A stretch of DNA of 54,262 nt. It comes from Adiantum capillus-veneris (lineage: Eukaryota > Streptophyta > Polypodiopsida > Polypodiales > Pteridaceae). The notes under the pieces were generated by a model. The model was given only the letters and a program-made list of their open reading frames with translations, was not told the DNA's origin and ran no database searches. The stretch is from assembly GCA_014529385.2 (NCBI GenBank), contig JABFUD020000353.1, positions 1 to 54,262 of the forward strand. The letters run 5' to 3'. Every line of letters begins with the position of its first letter. Position 1 is the first letter of the stretch. A program made the translations under genes and the position numbers. Below, piece by piece: positions 1 to 10,262 of the stretch.

Positions 1-1290
1 TGGCTTTGGAAACTACTCCTTGGAATTCTACAGGTAGCGTCGTGTTTTCGTCTTCTCCCTCACAATATTCTCCAACCTTATTCAATGGTACCGGCCTAGT
101 GTTTAGGTTAGGTTTGTCCAATTCCCTGATTCCTTCTTGTAGTTTCAAGGTGGGGTCCTTCACTCTAAATTTTTCTAGGCATTTTTCTATTGTGGTCCAC
201 ATGTTTGGCCTTAGCCTTAGGAGTTCTGCTAACGTGATTGTGCATGCCACCGGGGTGGATAACAGCTCAATCAATCCTTGTGAATCCATAACCTTGTTAG
301 ACGAAAGTCTTTGAGATGGGATTGCTCTCACTTTTGACTTAGCTTCATATTCTCCTAGGTAAGAGGGTAAGGTTCTCAAAGATTCTGGTTGGCTGTTCCC
401 CGAACTAATAGATCCTTGGTCTCCCCCTTGTGAATGTATCTCAAAGTTTATTTGTGATCTTGCCTCAAATTCTTCAATAGGAGGTAGGATTACATTCTTT
501 TCTTTTCGCGTGCTATTCATGTGGTCATTCATCCTATTAGCCTCGTTGGCCTCTCGGATTTGCTTCCACAGATCATCTAGACCATTACCGTCCTTTCCCA
601 TTTCTGCCAATGTTTTAGGATGGACCCCGTCACTTGCCTCATCGGTGGTATTGGGAACTATGATAGGCTCTCCCCTGGATTCATATTTATTAGTGAGTCT
701 TTCTTTTGTTTCCTCATGTTTCTCCAATGTTGGTTGGATAGGGGTTGGAGCTGGTGCGTCATGGCAATTTGCCAGTTTTCCCAACGGGTCTTCCATCAAT
801 GATTGAGCCGTTTCGATCATCTTTTTACACATATCCAACCTTTGTTTTTCTATTTCCGCATATGGATATGTCATCCACCTTTGCTCCTGGGTCTGGTTTT
901 TTTAAGTCGAGCTTCATAGGCTTTTAGAAGCGCATCCAGCTGCTCGTTTACCTTGTCTGCCAGCACAGATCCTCCTGATCCTGCACTTTTGGGCTCAGCT
1001 AATTCCTTTGGTGCTATGGCTGTTGTGGTGTGTAAGCTTAGGCTAGCTAGATCTTCTAACCGCTCCAACCTGTTCTTTGTATGTTTCAACTCATCGGATA
1101 GGGCTGTCTGCTCTCGCTCTTTCGTGGCTTTCCTACGCACTTTTCTTGCCTTCCAAGTGCTTCTCGGATTTTTCGTTTCTGAACTTTGGGCATATGTTTT
1201 TGGTTCTTCTATTATGGGTTCGTTCGTCCTTCTTTGGGCTTGGGCCCATGTCACCGCCTGAACAGGTATGACTGTTTCATTTTCTGATAC
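1..1290 (-). pseudogene. Post-gag coiled-coil region, running off the window
   Basis: Two overlapping minus-strand frames form one ancestral reading. The first (about 1290 to 897) starts near the residues PVQAVTWAQAQ and is rich in Arg, Lys and Glu. At a run of seven T (seven A on the coding strand, 897-903) it passes into a second frame, which stays open from about 900 to position 1. That frame holds a short helical stretch (LDMCKKMIETAQSLM), acidic linker sequence, then MDSQGLIELLSTPVACTITL and LRPNMWTTIEKCLEKFRVKD. In Ty3 elements this spot lies between the zinc knuckles and the protease, but no protease motif is reached. Similarity to named families was not recognised. Confidence 0.5.
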
Positions 1291-2108
1291 TCCACTGGAG
1301 GGGGTACTGTTTCCAACAGGTTCAAGGTGGCTTTTGCTCCTTTACTCGGGTTTTTAGGGCAATCAGGAATCAAATGAGTAATCCCACATTCTGGGCAATA
1401 TGCATTGACTCTAATGATTTCATCATGTGGACAGTCTCTCAGCCAATGGTCTCTGCCACACTTATAACAGGGGCCCTTGGGTTGTTGAGGTGCTCCTTGA
1501 GCTCCTCGTTGCTGGTAAGTCTGTCTCTGTCCGCCCATGCCTCCATTGGCTATGAACAAAAATGTTCGTTCATCTAAGCTATATCTTCCTTCTCCTGCGG
1601 CCTGTGCAGCAGTTGGAGGTCCTTGATTCCCTATCATGCTCCATGGATCTGGTGTCGAGGGTTCTTCCGGCGGATAATAGACAGGGTTGGGATCCTCATA
1701 ATATGAATGCATAGGCACCAAAGACTTTTCTTCTGATTTAGTTACCGTTGGGGTGTTTCTTACACCAACTGGTCGTAATCCTGGTAGGGGTGGTTGTTGC
1801 TCCAACATCGGTTGTGGCCTCTCTACACCTACAGGTCCTGGTAAGTTGCCTGCTTGATATCTAGGCATAGGTGGAACTTGAGGGAAGCTACAGGAGCTTG
1901 GGGAGCATAAGGTCTCTCCCTCACATATCCCTTCTTATAGTAACATTCCTCGGTCCCATGGTTTGTCCATTTTTGTTCAATAACACACCACTTGGGCTGT
2001 TTAGCCTGGGGTTTGGCGTACAAGTTGATCTTTTTTAGCACTTCATCTACGAGCTGCTCCTGGTTTACCGCTATTTCTCCTTTCATTGTTGTCTTGGAGG
2101 ACTTGCTC
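1251..2108 (-). pseudogene. Gag C-terminal part with tandem zinc knuckles
   Basis: The region continues the capsid ORF beyond the solo LTR. It opens with a helical segment (VNQEQLVDEVLKKINLYAK), shifts frame near 1865, then runs through a Pro- and Gln-rich linker to two zinc knuckles, CYKCGRDHWLRDCP and CPECGITHLIPDCP. Both have the spacing CX2CX3HX4C, one residue tighter than the usual CX2CX4HX4C, a variant also met in other plant gag proteins. Zinc knuckles bind the packaged RNA. The frame ends at a TGA at 1251-1253, where the next frame takes over, so at least two shifts break the protein. Confidence 0.7.
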
Positions 2109-2337
2109 TGTTAAGTATGGAGCCCGATTTACCCTTGTAATTTTCAGTGGTAAAAGCGCAAATTTGTAAGGCCCCCATTATGAGGAGAAGCCATTGTGCG
2201 TGAAGGAAAATCACTCACCGGAAACCAAAATTTTCACGGACAAGAATCAGGGGCAACTTTAAAGGCCTCGGGGGCGGAGGCCCCCGAGACTTTTTTTCGC
2301 CGGAATATTATGGCCGGACGGCGGCCGGAAAGTGGTC

Positions 2338-2480
2338 GGAAAACAACCGGTCGGTTAGCCGGTGGCCGGTAGTCAATGGCCGATGGCCGGTGGTCGGAAG
2401 TCAATGGCCGGTGGCCGGTGGTCGGAAGTCAATGGCCGGTGGCCGGTGGCCGAATTCAATGGCCGGTGGCCGAATTCAAA
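2338..2480 (+). repeat. GC-rich tandem repeat in the solo LTR U3
   Basis: Degenerate tandem copies of a unit built from ATGGCCGGTGGCCGGTGG followed by TCGGAAGTCA or CCGAATTCA, about 20-33 bp each. They lie about 130 bp upstream of the TATA box. Tandem repeats in U3 commonly act as enhancer blocks in LTRs; that role is inferred here. The ORFs that cross this block are repeat artefacts. Confidence 0.75.
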
Positions 2481-2604
2481 AGCGGACTTGTCTTCTCTCA
2501 AGGGCGGCCACACATGGGCGGATTGGAGGGTCCGATTTGGACTTATTCCCACAAGGGCGGCTACACATGGCTGTCTCTCATAAGAGAGGGCAGCCCTTTT
2601 GGCC

Positions 2605-2612
2605 TATAAAAG
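2605..2612 (+). promoter_or_regulatory. TATA box of the solo LTR
   Basis: TATAAAAG in the context GGCCTATAAAAGGAGG, downstream of the GC-rich repeat and about 300 bp before the LTR end. The position suits a U3 core promoter. Confidence 0.6.
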
Positions 2613-2920
2613 GAGGTCATTTCTACACACATTTCATAGTGTGAAGTTGATGCAACAAGGTGAGTGTGAGGTGGTGAGAGTGAAGCAAGGCGGGAGCTCC
2701 ATTAAGGGTATAATCCCTTTGTAAATTACTTCTTGTTTTGAAGTACTAAAGCCATTGAGTGGCTGCTTTCCCGTGGACGTAGCCCACATTGGGTGAACCA
2801 CGTATATCGTGTGTACTCTCTCTCTCTCTCTCTACTCTATAATCTCGTGTATGTAAATCTATCTTTCTTAATTAAGTAATCTACTCAATTATCTATTTAG
2901 CTACGTCTTATTTCCTAACA

Positions 2921-3650
2921 TGCTCCCACTTTGCTGTGAAGATGAATCATCAACAAGGTCCCTGGACTCCCCTTCTTTGTAGACAACACAATTGTCCACA
3001 AGGTACAAAGCTTCCTTGGTCAAATCATTCAATGTAGTGCTCCTCTTCATATGTAAGTCTTTCTGGAGATCTGCATTTCTTAGTCTTTGGATGAATATCA
3101 ACATAAGTTTGGACTGAGTTGGCAGTTCTTCAACAGGACAGAACTTAACATATCTCTTTAGTCTTAGGGGTGCCTTCCATACAGATTCTCCATCTTTTTG
3201 TTTGAATTTATGGATTTGTGAGACGGTATTATGAGCTATTCCCCAATGAGAGAATTCCTCAATAAACTCGTCAAACACTTCCTCCATCGACTCAAAGTCT
3301 CTACGCTCCACAAAGTCAAACCAAGTTGCAGCATCATCCTCTAGGGTTAGTCCAAATCCTGCAAATTGGGTAGGAAAGTCTAACACCTCTTCGGCTCTAA
3401 TCACACTTACAAAGGCTGCTACATGATCTCTTGGGTCTCTGTTTCCTGTGTATTTCCTGTTTACCCATTTTGGCACTTGAGAAGGTCTAATTCTGCAATG
3501 GTCTACAAACCTCATCATTGGATCACCCCTTCCAAGTCTATACCCCTCCTCAGGCCTTCTGTAATAGACTGGTTCCTCGCCCAGCGGTGCTCCTAAGCCA
3601 TAATTTCTAACGGTTCTCGCCGGAGGTGGTCCTTCTCTTCGAACTCATTC
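2921..3650 (-). pseudogene. Gag capsid (retrotransposon gag) domain
   Basis: An open minus-strand frame of about 200 codons shows the plant retrotransposon gag pattern: YTGNRDPRDHVAAF, then FGLTLEDDAATWFDF, a helix around MEEVFDEFIEEF, and KQKDGESVWKAPLRLKRY with FIQRLRNADLQKDL. The order and the aromatic WF after the Ala-rich helix are typical. The domain assembles the particle. Its upstream part is Pro- and Arg-rich (GLGAPLGEEPVYYRRPEEG, near 3600). The frame is cut at 2921 by the solo LTR and resumes in phase at 2108. The short tail MLGNKT at the end is LTR sequence, not gag. Confidence 0.8.
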
Positions 3651-3693
3651 CATGGGTGGTCCTCCAAGCTCGGTCAACCCTTGTGTCTTTGGC

Positions 3694-4717
3694 TTACTCT
3701 CTGCTTGATACCTTGAATAGTGTGGGGTTTCTTGCAAATCCCTGAGCCCTCATGCAGCTGGATAACCCTCTCGGTTTTGGTCTGGTTCCATTGTTGCACT
3801 TTGTCGAAGCCATGTCGCAATGATGGTTGGTTTGCTGGTGGGTCTTGGTTGGTGAATACTTGTGGTCTGGTGGAATGTGATGTTGCGTCATACTCATCTG
3901 AAAACGGATTCCTTGACTTGCTTGGGTATGGGCGGATCTCGGTATTTCCCCAGGGGCGTATGCTGATGACCTGGGTGGCTCTTTCCTACTTCCTCTACAT
4001 TGAAGAATCGCCCATATCATCAACAAAAATATGCAAACTAGTATGCCCTTCCCCGTAGTATAAGTGAAAGAAAAGTAAAGAACCTTGTCTTTGCTTTATT
4101 CGTATGTATTGTATCGTTCTTTACTGCGAAAGTAAGAACATACCCTCGCTCTCGTGTTTGTAGATTCCCACATTCTCGTTATAAGTTGGAACCCTGATTG
4201 TTTTCTTATCATACATGAAAATAGCTCCATGCCGATCAATGTTTGGTGGTGGCTCTTGAGTTTCTGAAACCATTTTCCCTTTAGCCACGTTGTCTCCATA
4301 TCTGTTGTAATCTTTAGGGTTGATAACTATTAAATAGTGGTTCCCCTTTTCGTCTCAGAATCTATCTCCATCATCATACACGTGGATTATCTCCAATCTT
4401 TGTGCTGGCTTCTCTTCAATGCAAATGCACTTGCGACCTCGATACTCAGAATAGACTAAAGCTCCTCTTGAGTTTGTTCCCTCCAAGAAGATCACCGTAA
4501 GCCTGGAATCATTCAAAGGATTTTGGGAGGTACTTCCTCCTCGCATAGGTCCATCATAGGTGAAACCTCCTGGCTGTTGGCTACCCATCATGAAGAAAGA
4601 TTTGTCTAACGAAGTGTCAGTAACACTACCTTCCTCAATAATCGGTGCTAGCGGATCTAACCTTGCCTGAGTTACACTCTCTTCGGTGGACACTACACTA
4701 CCTTGGTCACCTGCCAC
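3694..4717 (-). pseudogene. N-terminal ORF of the Tat/Athila-like element
   Basis: Between leader and capsid lies a minus-strand reading that begins at an ATG near 4717 (MAGDQGSVVSTEESVTQARL). It runs 120 codons to a stop at 4355 (ending HVYDDGDRF), then continues in the same frame as DEKGNHYLIVINPKDYNRYG and MYDKKTIRVPTYNENVGIYK before further breaks. The later part (3694-4026) is polar and rich in Ser, Pro, His and Gln (GSRKEPPRSSAYAPGEIPRS). I recognise no domain. Position and composition suit the poorly conserved N-terminal end of gag. At least one in-frame stop and one shift are present. Confidence 0.45.
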
Positions 4718-6572
4718 CTTCTAGTCTCTAACAATGTATCTTCCTGATCTCAAATTCATCAAACTTATCAATGCAACTTATCACAAGTTCAACCACTAAC
4801 CTGGCAATGGATCAGTTTTTGCACAACTTCTTGCTTTGCTGCAAAATAGACCTGTACACAAGAGTTTTAATTTCGGTAATTGAATCACCGCTCTTATCTG
4901 CTAGAGGTTATCTTAGTAATGATTGGTATAGCTGGAGAGTTAATCTCAACCACTACTGTATTTTATACACTGTTGATGTTCCGGATTAGGTTGCTAACCT
5001 ACAGTACTTTTCTCTGATGTTGGCCAATTTAAGCGAAAAAGCTTGAATTCAATCTTTGCTTTGTCAAATGGGCAACCAAGGTCCAAATTTACTTCTGAAA
5101 GGAGTTCTGGAACTCGTAAGCAAAATAGAACCTCATTGTCTAGGCCAGGTCAAATTTTCCCTGCAGAATGTCCCAATAGGCATCCTACGCGTAGGATGTC
5201 TCCTGCATTTTGCCTGGATTTTTGCATTGTATTTTCCCCTCGTTGTGCTGAGCTTACAACTGTTTTTACCTTTTGATTTGGACTTCTAGAAGCTAGTCAA
5301 TGAGTCAGAAATCTGTTCCGACGGCCTGGTGATGGTGTTGATCAGTCTAATCAACTCCAAATTGGACCAAAATTGACTAGCAGGCTTGCCTTAGGCTATA
5401 TAACACCTTACAATGCTCAAAGTCCAATTATGGCTTCATTTTCTTGCATTAGACATCCTACGCGTAGGATGTCTTTTTTATCAGAATGGCTTTAAACTCA
5501 AGACTTAAGCTCTCCTTGAGCTGATGATCACCTTGGTATACTCAGATTTCAGTTTGGAGTCCCAAATCACTCAGAAGACATCCTACGTGTAGGATGTCTA
5601 TTTGGTCCGTTTGACCCCAGATTTGTTCCACAGCTTCCCCCTGATGTCAGTATCCCAGTGGTATGCTTAAATCTTGATTTGGATGTCAAAAGTCCTAAAC
5701 TTCAGCTGTTTTTGCTTTTTCAGTCAAAAGTGCTAAAGTCCACTTTGAACCCAATTTTCTTACCCGACTGAGGTGAAACCCCTTTCAGTCACTCAATATA
5801 TCATGAAAGACACACTCATGCAGCCATCTTATGGTTTTGGTTTCAAGTTGATGTTTTGGCACTAATTGGGTAGGATGTCTAGCAATTTCACTCTATCTGG
5901 CCTTATCCTGTCAAGAGATGGCCAAGTTTCCACTTTCCAGTTGAAATTAGGATAAACCCTACCTTCAGAACACACTGGTCAACTCAAAATCCCAAAATTC
6001 CTCCCAGATTAGCCTATAGACATCCTACGTGTAGGATGTCTCCTGCTTAAAATTAAAGTTTTTTTTTCTGACAGAAATGCTCCTGATGCTTTGTAGGCCT
6101 ATCAGAAACACTCACAGTAACTTTTGGATTTCAATTAGGCTTTCAACCACACTTTTGCGTCTTTTTGTGTCTTTTACAAACTTGTAATGATTCTACCAAG
6201 CAAGTATACATGCATGAAATGCTCTAGATCTGAATCATGATGTTTTACTTACTCTACTCCTACCTACCATGAGGAAATGGTGATAATGGTGTTTTTGGTT
6301 GCTTTTTTGGCCTCTCCGGACTCTCAAGCTCTACTCTCACCACTTCTACCACTCCCACTTCTACTCTAGACTCGACTACTACCTAAAACTACCTAAGTCT
6401 ACCTCCTCTACCTAAGTCGAAGGATCTAGGCCAGACGCACGCTTCCTAGACTCCCTCTAAGACCTAGAGAGTCCTCCACCCTTTGATCCTATCTAAATGT
6501 AAAGCGAGACTCTTGGCAAGCCAAAAATCCCAATCATCAACGATTAGTCTCGGTCACCTACTTAAGGTTTTT
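4718..6572 (-). other. 5' leader of the Tat/Athila-like element
   Basis: About 1.85 kb with no convincing ORF between the primer site and the first ORF. It contains four copies of a 24-bp palindrome and one half copy, described separately. Part of it (6290-6480) is rich in CTAC and CTC runs. Its first 50 bases after the primer site resemble the leader after the primer site at 24285, which supports a shared lineage. Confidence 0.6.
5178..6041. repeat. Dispersed 24-bp palindrome, four copies
   Basis: Half sites AGACATCCTACG and CGTAGGATGTCT join head to head. Copies: 5178-5201 (core of 18 bp perfect, outer base pair mismatched), 5451-5474 (perfect over all 24 bp), 5576-5599 and 6018-6041 (one central C to T change each). 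A lone right half is at 5868-5880. Related half sites occur in the two LTRs of the same family, at 6944-6955 (one change) and 21775-21786 (perfect). The copies are spaced by about 273, 125 and 442 bp. Confidence 0.9.
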
Positions 6573-6592
6573 GTCCCCGACAGCGGCGCCAA
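6573..6592 (-). other. Primer-binding site, tRNA-Asp type
   Basis: On the minus strand TTGGCGCCGCTGTCGGGG follows directly after the LTR end CCAACA. It fits the 3' end of plant tRNA-Asp (TGGCGCCGTTGCCGGGGA type) with few mismatches. It primes minus-strand DNA synthesis and fixes the direction of the element. Confidence 0.8.
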
Positions 6593-7525
6593 TGTTGGAC
6601 GGGTACGCCGCGACGGACGTCAGAATAGCGAGAACTCACCTAACAAGTAATGTCAGCTAAGGACGAAGCTCGACCCGCAGGCGCGTGGAAGCAAGCATAA
6701 GGTGTCAACCTACACTCGACTGACTCCTAACTAATTCCTACAGAGGCTCCTACTACTTGTCTAAGTCACAGTCTTCAAGAGAACAAAAGAGGATGCTTCC
6801 TACAACGCTTGTTAAAGCCGAATACCTATCAAACACTTCCGAAACACCATAGAACTTGAAGGAGACCCTACTAATACCTATAGGCCACTCTCCCTAAGGT
6901 CTGTGCACCAAAATCACGACCCAAAACACCCGGTGCAGAAATACGTACGATGTCTGGCCGAAATCTGCAGCTCTTCGTTTTCGAAATATGAAGTGCCTAA
7001 TGTGTAGTTCTACTCAATGTGAACGCGTGGATATGCTGCAATGCAAAATCGGACAATGTATGCTCACCCAAACAACCGATGAAGCTCGTAGGAGGAACTT
7101 CCAAAGCCGAACCGTACACGCGCAATGTTGGTATCGGCTCGTAGCTCTAGTCGGGGGCAACACGCTGCACTTCTCCGCACTCGATTCCGACAACCGTAGC
7201 ACACGTAGCGTCAAGACAAAGCTCACACTCTCTCTCACGTACACAGTATGCTCACTCACAAACTTCAACTTGTTTAAAATGACAAAAGGTCTTTCATTAA
7301 GGTCAAAAAGTGATATATATACCTTACAACTTCTCAAACCCTAAAGTTTCAAAATCATCCATCTACTCCATCTAACTATCAAAACTGGGATACAATCTGG
7401 AAACTTCTGTAAGTCCCAATATTTACAAGGTGAAAAATCGGGTTTTCCTCAATGAATGACTAATTACAAAAAAATAATAATCCGTCGAGTAGTTAGATGC
7501 CGTGGGGTGTGTCCAGCTTCTAACA
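6593..7525 (-). mobile_element. 5' LTR (LTR family A, first copy)
   Basis: 933 bp, TGTTGG on the left and CTAACA on the right in plus orientation, so on the minus strand it begins TGTTAG and ends CCAACA. The primer site abuts its left end. It is clearly homologous along its length to 21425-22349, for example the shared ACGCCGCGACGGACGTCAG near the left end and GGTGTGTCCAGC near the right end. A TATA-like TATATATA (7313-7320) is placed for minus-strand transcription. The outer target duplication cannot be checked because the other end is outside the window. Confidence 0.85.
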
Positions 7526-9072
7526 GAAGCTCAGATGGAAAAATGGAAGACAAGATGGTGATCAGAAAGACAAGGCACACAAGCACAAAAATTTTCAACG
7601 AAATCAGAAGATGGAAGCGGGAAGCCCAAATTAGGCGGCCAAGCCTACTTTTGCAAAATTCTTGCAGAATGAGCTACAGGAATCCGATTTTGGAAATTTT
7701 TTAGCCTAACATAGATTTCACGGCCTAATAGGACGAATGGGGGAATCTGGGGAAAATTGGTTCGGGAAGTCCGGGTATAGATAGCCAGGGTAGGCTAAAA
7801 CCACCTCATTTTCACTTGGAGCTTTGCAGAGAGAGCATTTCGGCTTCTTTCGTGCATCATTTCCGGAGCCCACAATTGACCTTTTTCAGTGCCGTCTCAC
7901 ACGAGACGTGAGAGGTAAGTTCCTTACTAATCAATGATCCATTTTGTACGGTCGCGTAGCTAGTCTAAAGCCCTAGAAAAGAACATAGAAGCCGAGCAGT
8001 GCACGAAGATCTACGACCTAAAAGTGACCATAGCGGCCTGCGAGCTTGAGCAAATCGGATGGGATTTGAACCATAGCATGCCCTAACATAATAGAACCAT
8101 TACATACCATCATATGATCATTCGGCTGGGGTCAAGGGGGTCCCCAGTAGAGAATTAGGGTTTTTTGGGAAAGGCCAGAATTCCGACCTGACTCCACAGA
8201 TGGCTTGCTAATGAGGTTCATATACAATGTATATGATTGGTTTGGAGAAATCCATCAAGGAAAGAAACCCTCGAAAAGCGGAAAACGGCTTGAAGATTAC
8301 AAAGGTCAATCGATATACAAGGCCAAACTGACTCCAAATGAGCCAAAATTGGACAGGTAGCTTCACGACGAGGTTACGGACAAGTCCAAAGCCTCAAAGT
8401 TGATCGACCAACCTAACAGACAGAGTAATCACAAAAAAAAGGTGAATTCAGAGTCGACAGAGCACCAAGTGATGCTGGCATGACCAATATTGACCAAATT
8501 CAATTTAGGACTTGTATTAGGTGTATGAACCAGTCTATGCCAAAAAAAGTCAATTTTGGAAGAAAAGTTGATAATCGTGATTATTTACTTTTTGGCCAAA
8601 ATGCGGCAATTTGGATATTTTGTCATCATACATCCAAAGAGCATGTTGAGATAAGCCCACTAGCCAATTATGAGTCAATTTGGATTTCAAAATCTCAAAT
8701 TTCCTTTATATCTACTGTTTTAGAGACCTAAAGACAAAATCTGGTACCATTTTCACCCTGTACATCCCAATGAGCCCATAATTCCCTCAGAGCATGTAAT
8801 TGGCACATACTTCAAGCCTATAAAGCCAAGGTTGCAAAAAAGTTGAAATTTTCCCAACTGTAAATAATCGCTATTATTTACTTTGGTTACAAGTTTTGGT
8901 TTTGACCATACAATTTTGTTCCTTGCATGATTTTATGCACCTTCGCTTGTTCAAAACTTGATTTGAAGCAATTTGGACCAGATTATCAACATTTCAATCT
9001 AAAAGAACATTCCAGAAAAAATCTGACAAATCTGCTAACTTTGCACTCTATTCACTGAATAGGAGCACTGTA
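7526..9072 (+). other. Non-coding leader or LTR-like stretch before the coiled-coil ORF
   Basis: No credible coding region. A promoter-like segment with GGGTATAGATAGCC near 7775 is followed by pyrimidine-rich sequence and GAGAGGTAAGTTCC (7911-7924), which looks like a U5 or splice-donor region. The sequence up to CCCTAACA (about 8089) could be the right part of an LTR, but I see no primer site behind it and no matching LTR at the far end of the element. 8200-9070 is A-rich leader-like sequence. Confidence 0.35.
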
Positions 9073-10262
9073 AGCCACGGAGAAGGCCAAGAAGAAGTTA
9101 AACCAAAAGGAGAAACTGCAAGAACTGCCCCCGTATCAACTAGACCCCAAGTCAGTAAAGGCAGCAAAGGCATCTTACCTTTCTAAAGAGTAGTTAGAAG
9201 AACACCACACCACGGTCTTCACAGGCAGGTTTAAGAGTGAAGAAGGTCATCCGGTGGAGTTGCAGCTCTTGCCTAAAGAGGTCTACAATGTAGCTGCAAA
9301 GCCAGAAACCAAAGAGGATAACGGCAGGTTGGGACTCCGGCACTTCTATGAATAAGAGCCCTGCGGAGCAAACTTTCAGAAAGCTTACGAGCTTCTGTCC
9401 ACCATCAAGGAAGACAGAACTGCCCAAATCTCAAACAACCAAGGAAATAAGGTAGAAGTTGTAATTACAAAGAAAATAGTGGCAGAGGCACTCAGCTTGC
9501 CCATTGAAGGGATGACCATGCGGGCAAGAGATAGGAAAACAGTGGGAACGTTTACAAAGGAAACATTTGCGGCTACATGTGCCAATCTCATCCACAAGCA
9601 GGTGGAAGAGCCAGCCCGTCTGTACCATCAACATTTCCATTTCCTGGTGAAAAGACCACCAAGGTATACGACACCAAATCACACCGTGGCCACCACTTTT
9701 ACACAAGTTCTGAAGTCAACCATCAGATAACCTGTGGACCACGCTCAATATGTGTTGACAACATTGAAGGCCACCAAGAAGGAGGGAAAGATAACATACT
9801 TGGGCACGCCGGAAGTATTGACCAGAATAGCCTATCATGCCATCGGCATGGCCGACAACCTACCGCCTGCCCTGGATCAGAACACATGGATCTTGGCAGC
9901 TCAACCCTCTCCAAGATCTACAAGATCTGGTAAGCGATCATTTAAATTAGGTGATGAATCCGATGACAGTTCATTAGATCAGCATAGCAGTGAAAGCTCT
10001 GACAATGAAGAAAAAAGAGCTAGGAGGAAATAAATGAAGCGAAAAGTTATGGCTGCCCACCAAGAGGAGCCAGTGCAGAAACAAGCAAGATTTGAAAGAG
10101 AAAAACAAGCGTATCAGCGCACTAGGCAAACGCAAGGAAAAGACCCAGAAAAGTGGGTACCCACCAGCTTGAAGGGACTTCGAACGAAACATCATTCAAG
10201 GAAAGAGGTCGAGGATCCCAAGGATCATTTAGAAAGAATGTACCAAGAGGCAGAGTCCTGAA
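9073..10262 (+). pseudogene. Accessory ORF copy 1, N-terminal domain
   Basis: One frame stays readable from about 9073 (ATEKAKKKLNQKEKL) to 10261, broken by in-frame stops after LSKE (near 9190), after RHFYE (near 9353), after LKSTIR (9728) and after RARRK (10031). A compact domain of about 230 residues includes TTVFTGRFKSEEGHPVELQL, VVITKKIVAEALSLPIEGM, ETFAATCANLIHKQVEEPA and LTRIAYHAIGMADNLPPAL. The pattern 'TKxIVAEALxLPxxG' recalls capsid-like N-terminal ORFs of plant Athila/Tat elements, but I cannot assign a named family. Acidic and basic low-complexity sequence follows. Confidence 0.55.

Larger units (their letters stand above)
2109..2920 (+). mobile_element. Solo LTR inserted in gag
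   Basis: The block starts TGTTA and ends TAACA, a perfect 5-bp terminal inverted repeat. It is flanked by the 5-bp duplication TGCTC (2104-2108 and 2921-2925). Removing block and one TGCTC joins the two gag pieces in frame, which proves the insertion. A TATA box (TATAAAAG, 2605-2612) and a CT tract near 2817-2832 put U3 on the left and U5 on the right, so it is in plus orientation. It is 812 bp with no internal region, so it arose by recombination between two LTRs. Family unknown; the late segment with GTGGACGTAGCCCACATTGG resembles LTRs of some copia elements. Confidence 0.9.
1..7525 (-). mobile_element. Ty3 Tat/Athila-like LTR retrotransposon, 5' part
   Basis: Reading the minus strand from right to left: a TG...CA LTR (7525-6593), a primer-binding site matching tRNA-Asp (TTGGCGCCGCTGTCGGGG), a leader of about 1.9 kb, an N-terminal ORF, a retrotransposon capsid domain, two zinc knuckles and a coiled-coil region open to the window edge. 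The tRNA-Asp type site is known from Athila/Tat elements. A solo LTR (2109-2920) interrupts gag. Several frameshifts show that this copy is dead. Protease, RT and integrase would lie left of the window and are not seen. Confidence 0.75.

Noticed and set aside
2362-2644. Three overlapping ORFs rich in Gly, Arg and Trp
   Set aside because: Translations of the GGCCGGTGG tandem repeat in the solo LTR.
6988-7344. 118-codon ORF in the LTR and its counterpart at 21831-22073
   Set aside because: Both lie in the LTR of family A; similarity is at DNA level and the reading does not resemble a protein domain.
7526-8089. Taking this block as the 5' LTR of the accessory ORF copy 1 element
   Set aside because: No primer site behind it and no similarity to the LTR-like block at 12597, so only called non-coding leader or LTR-like.
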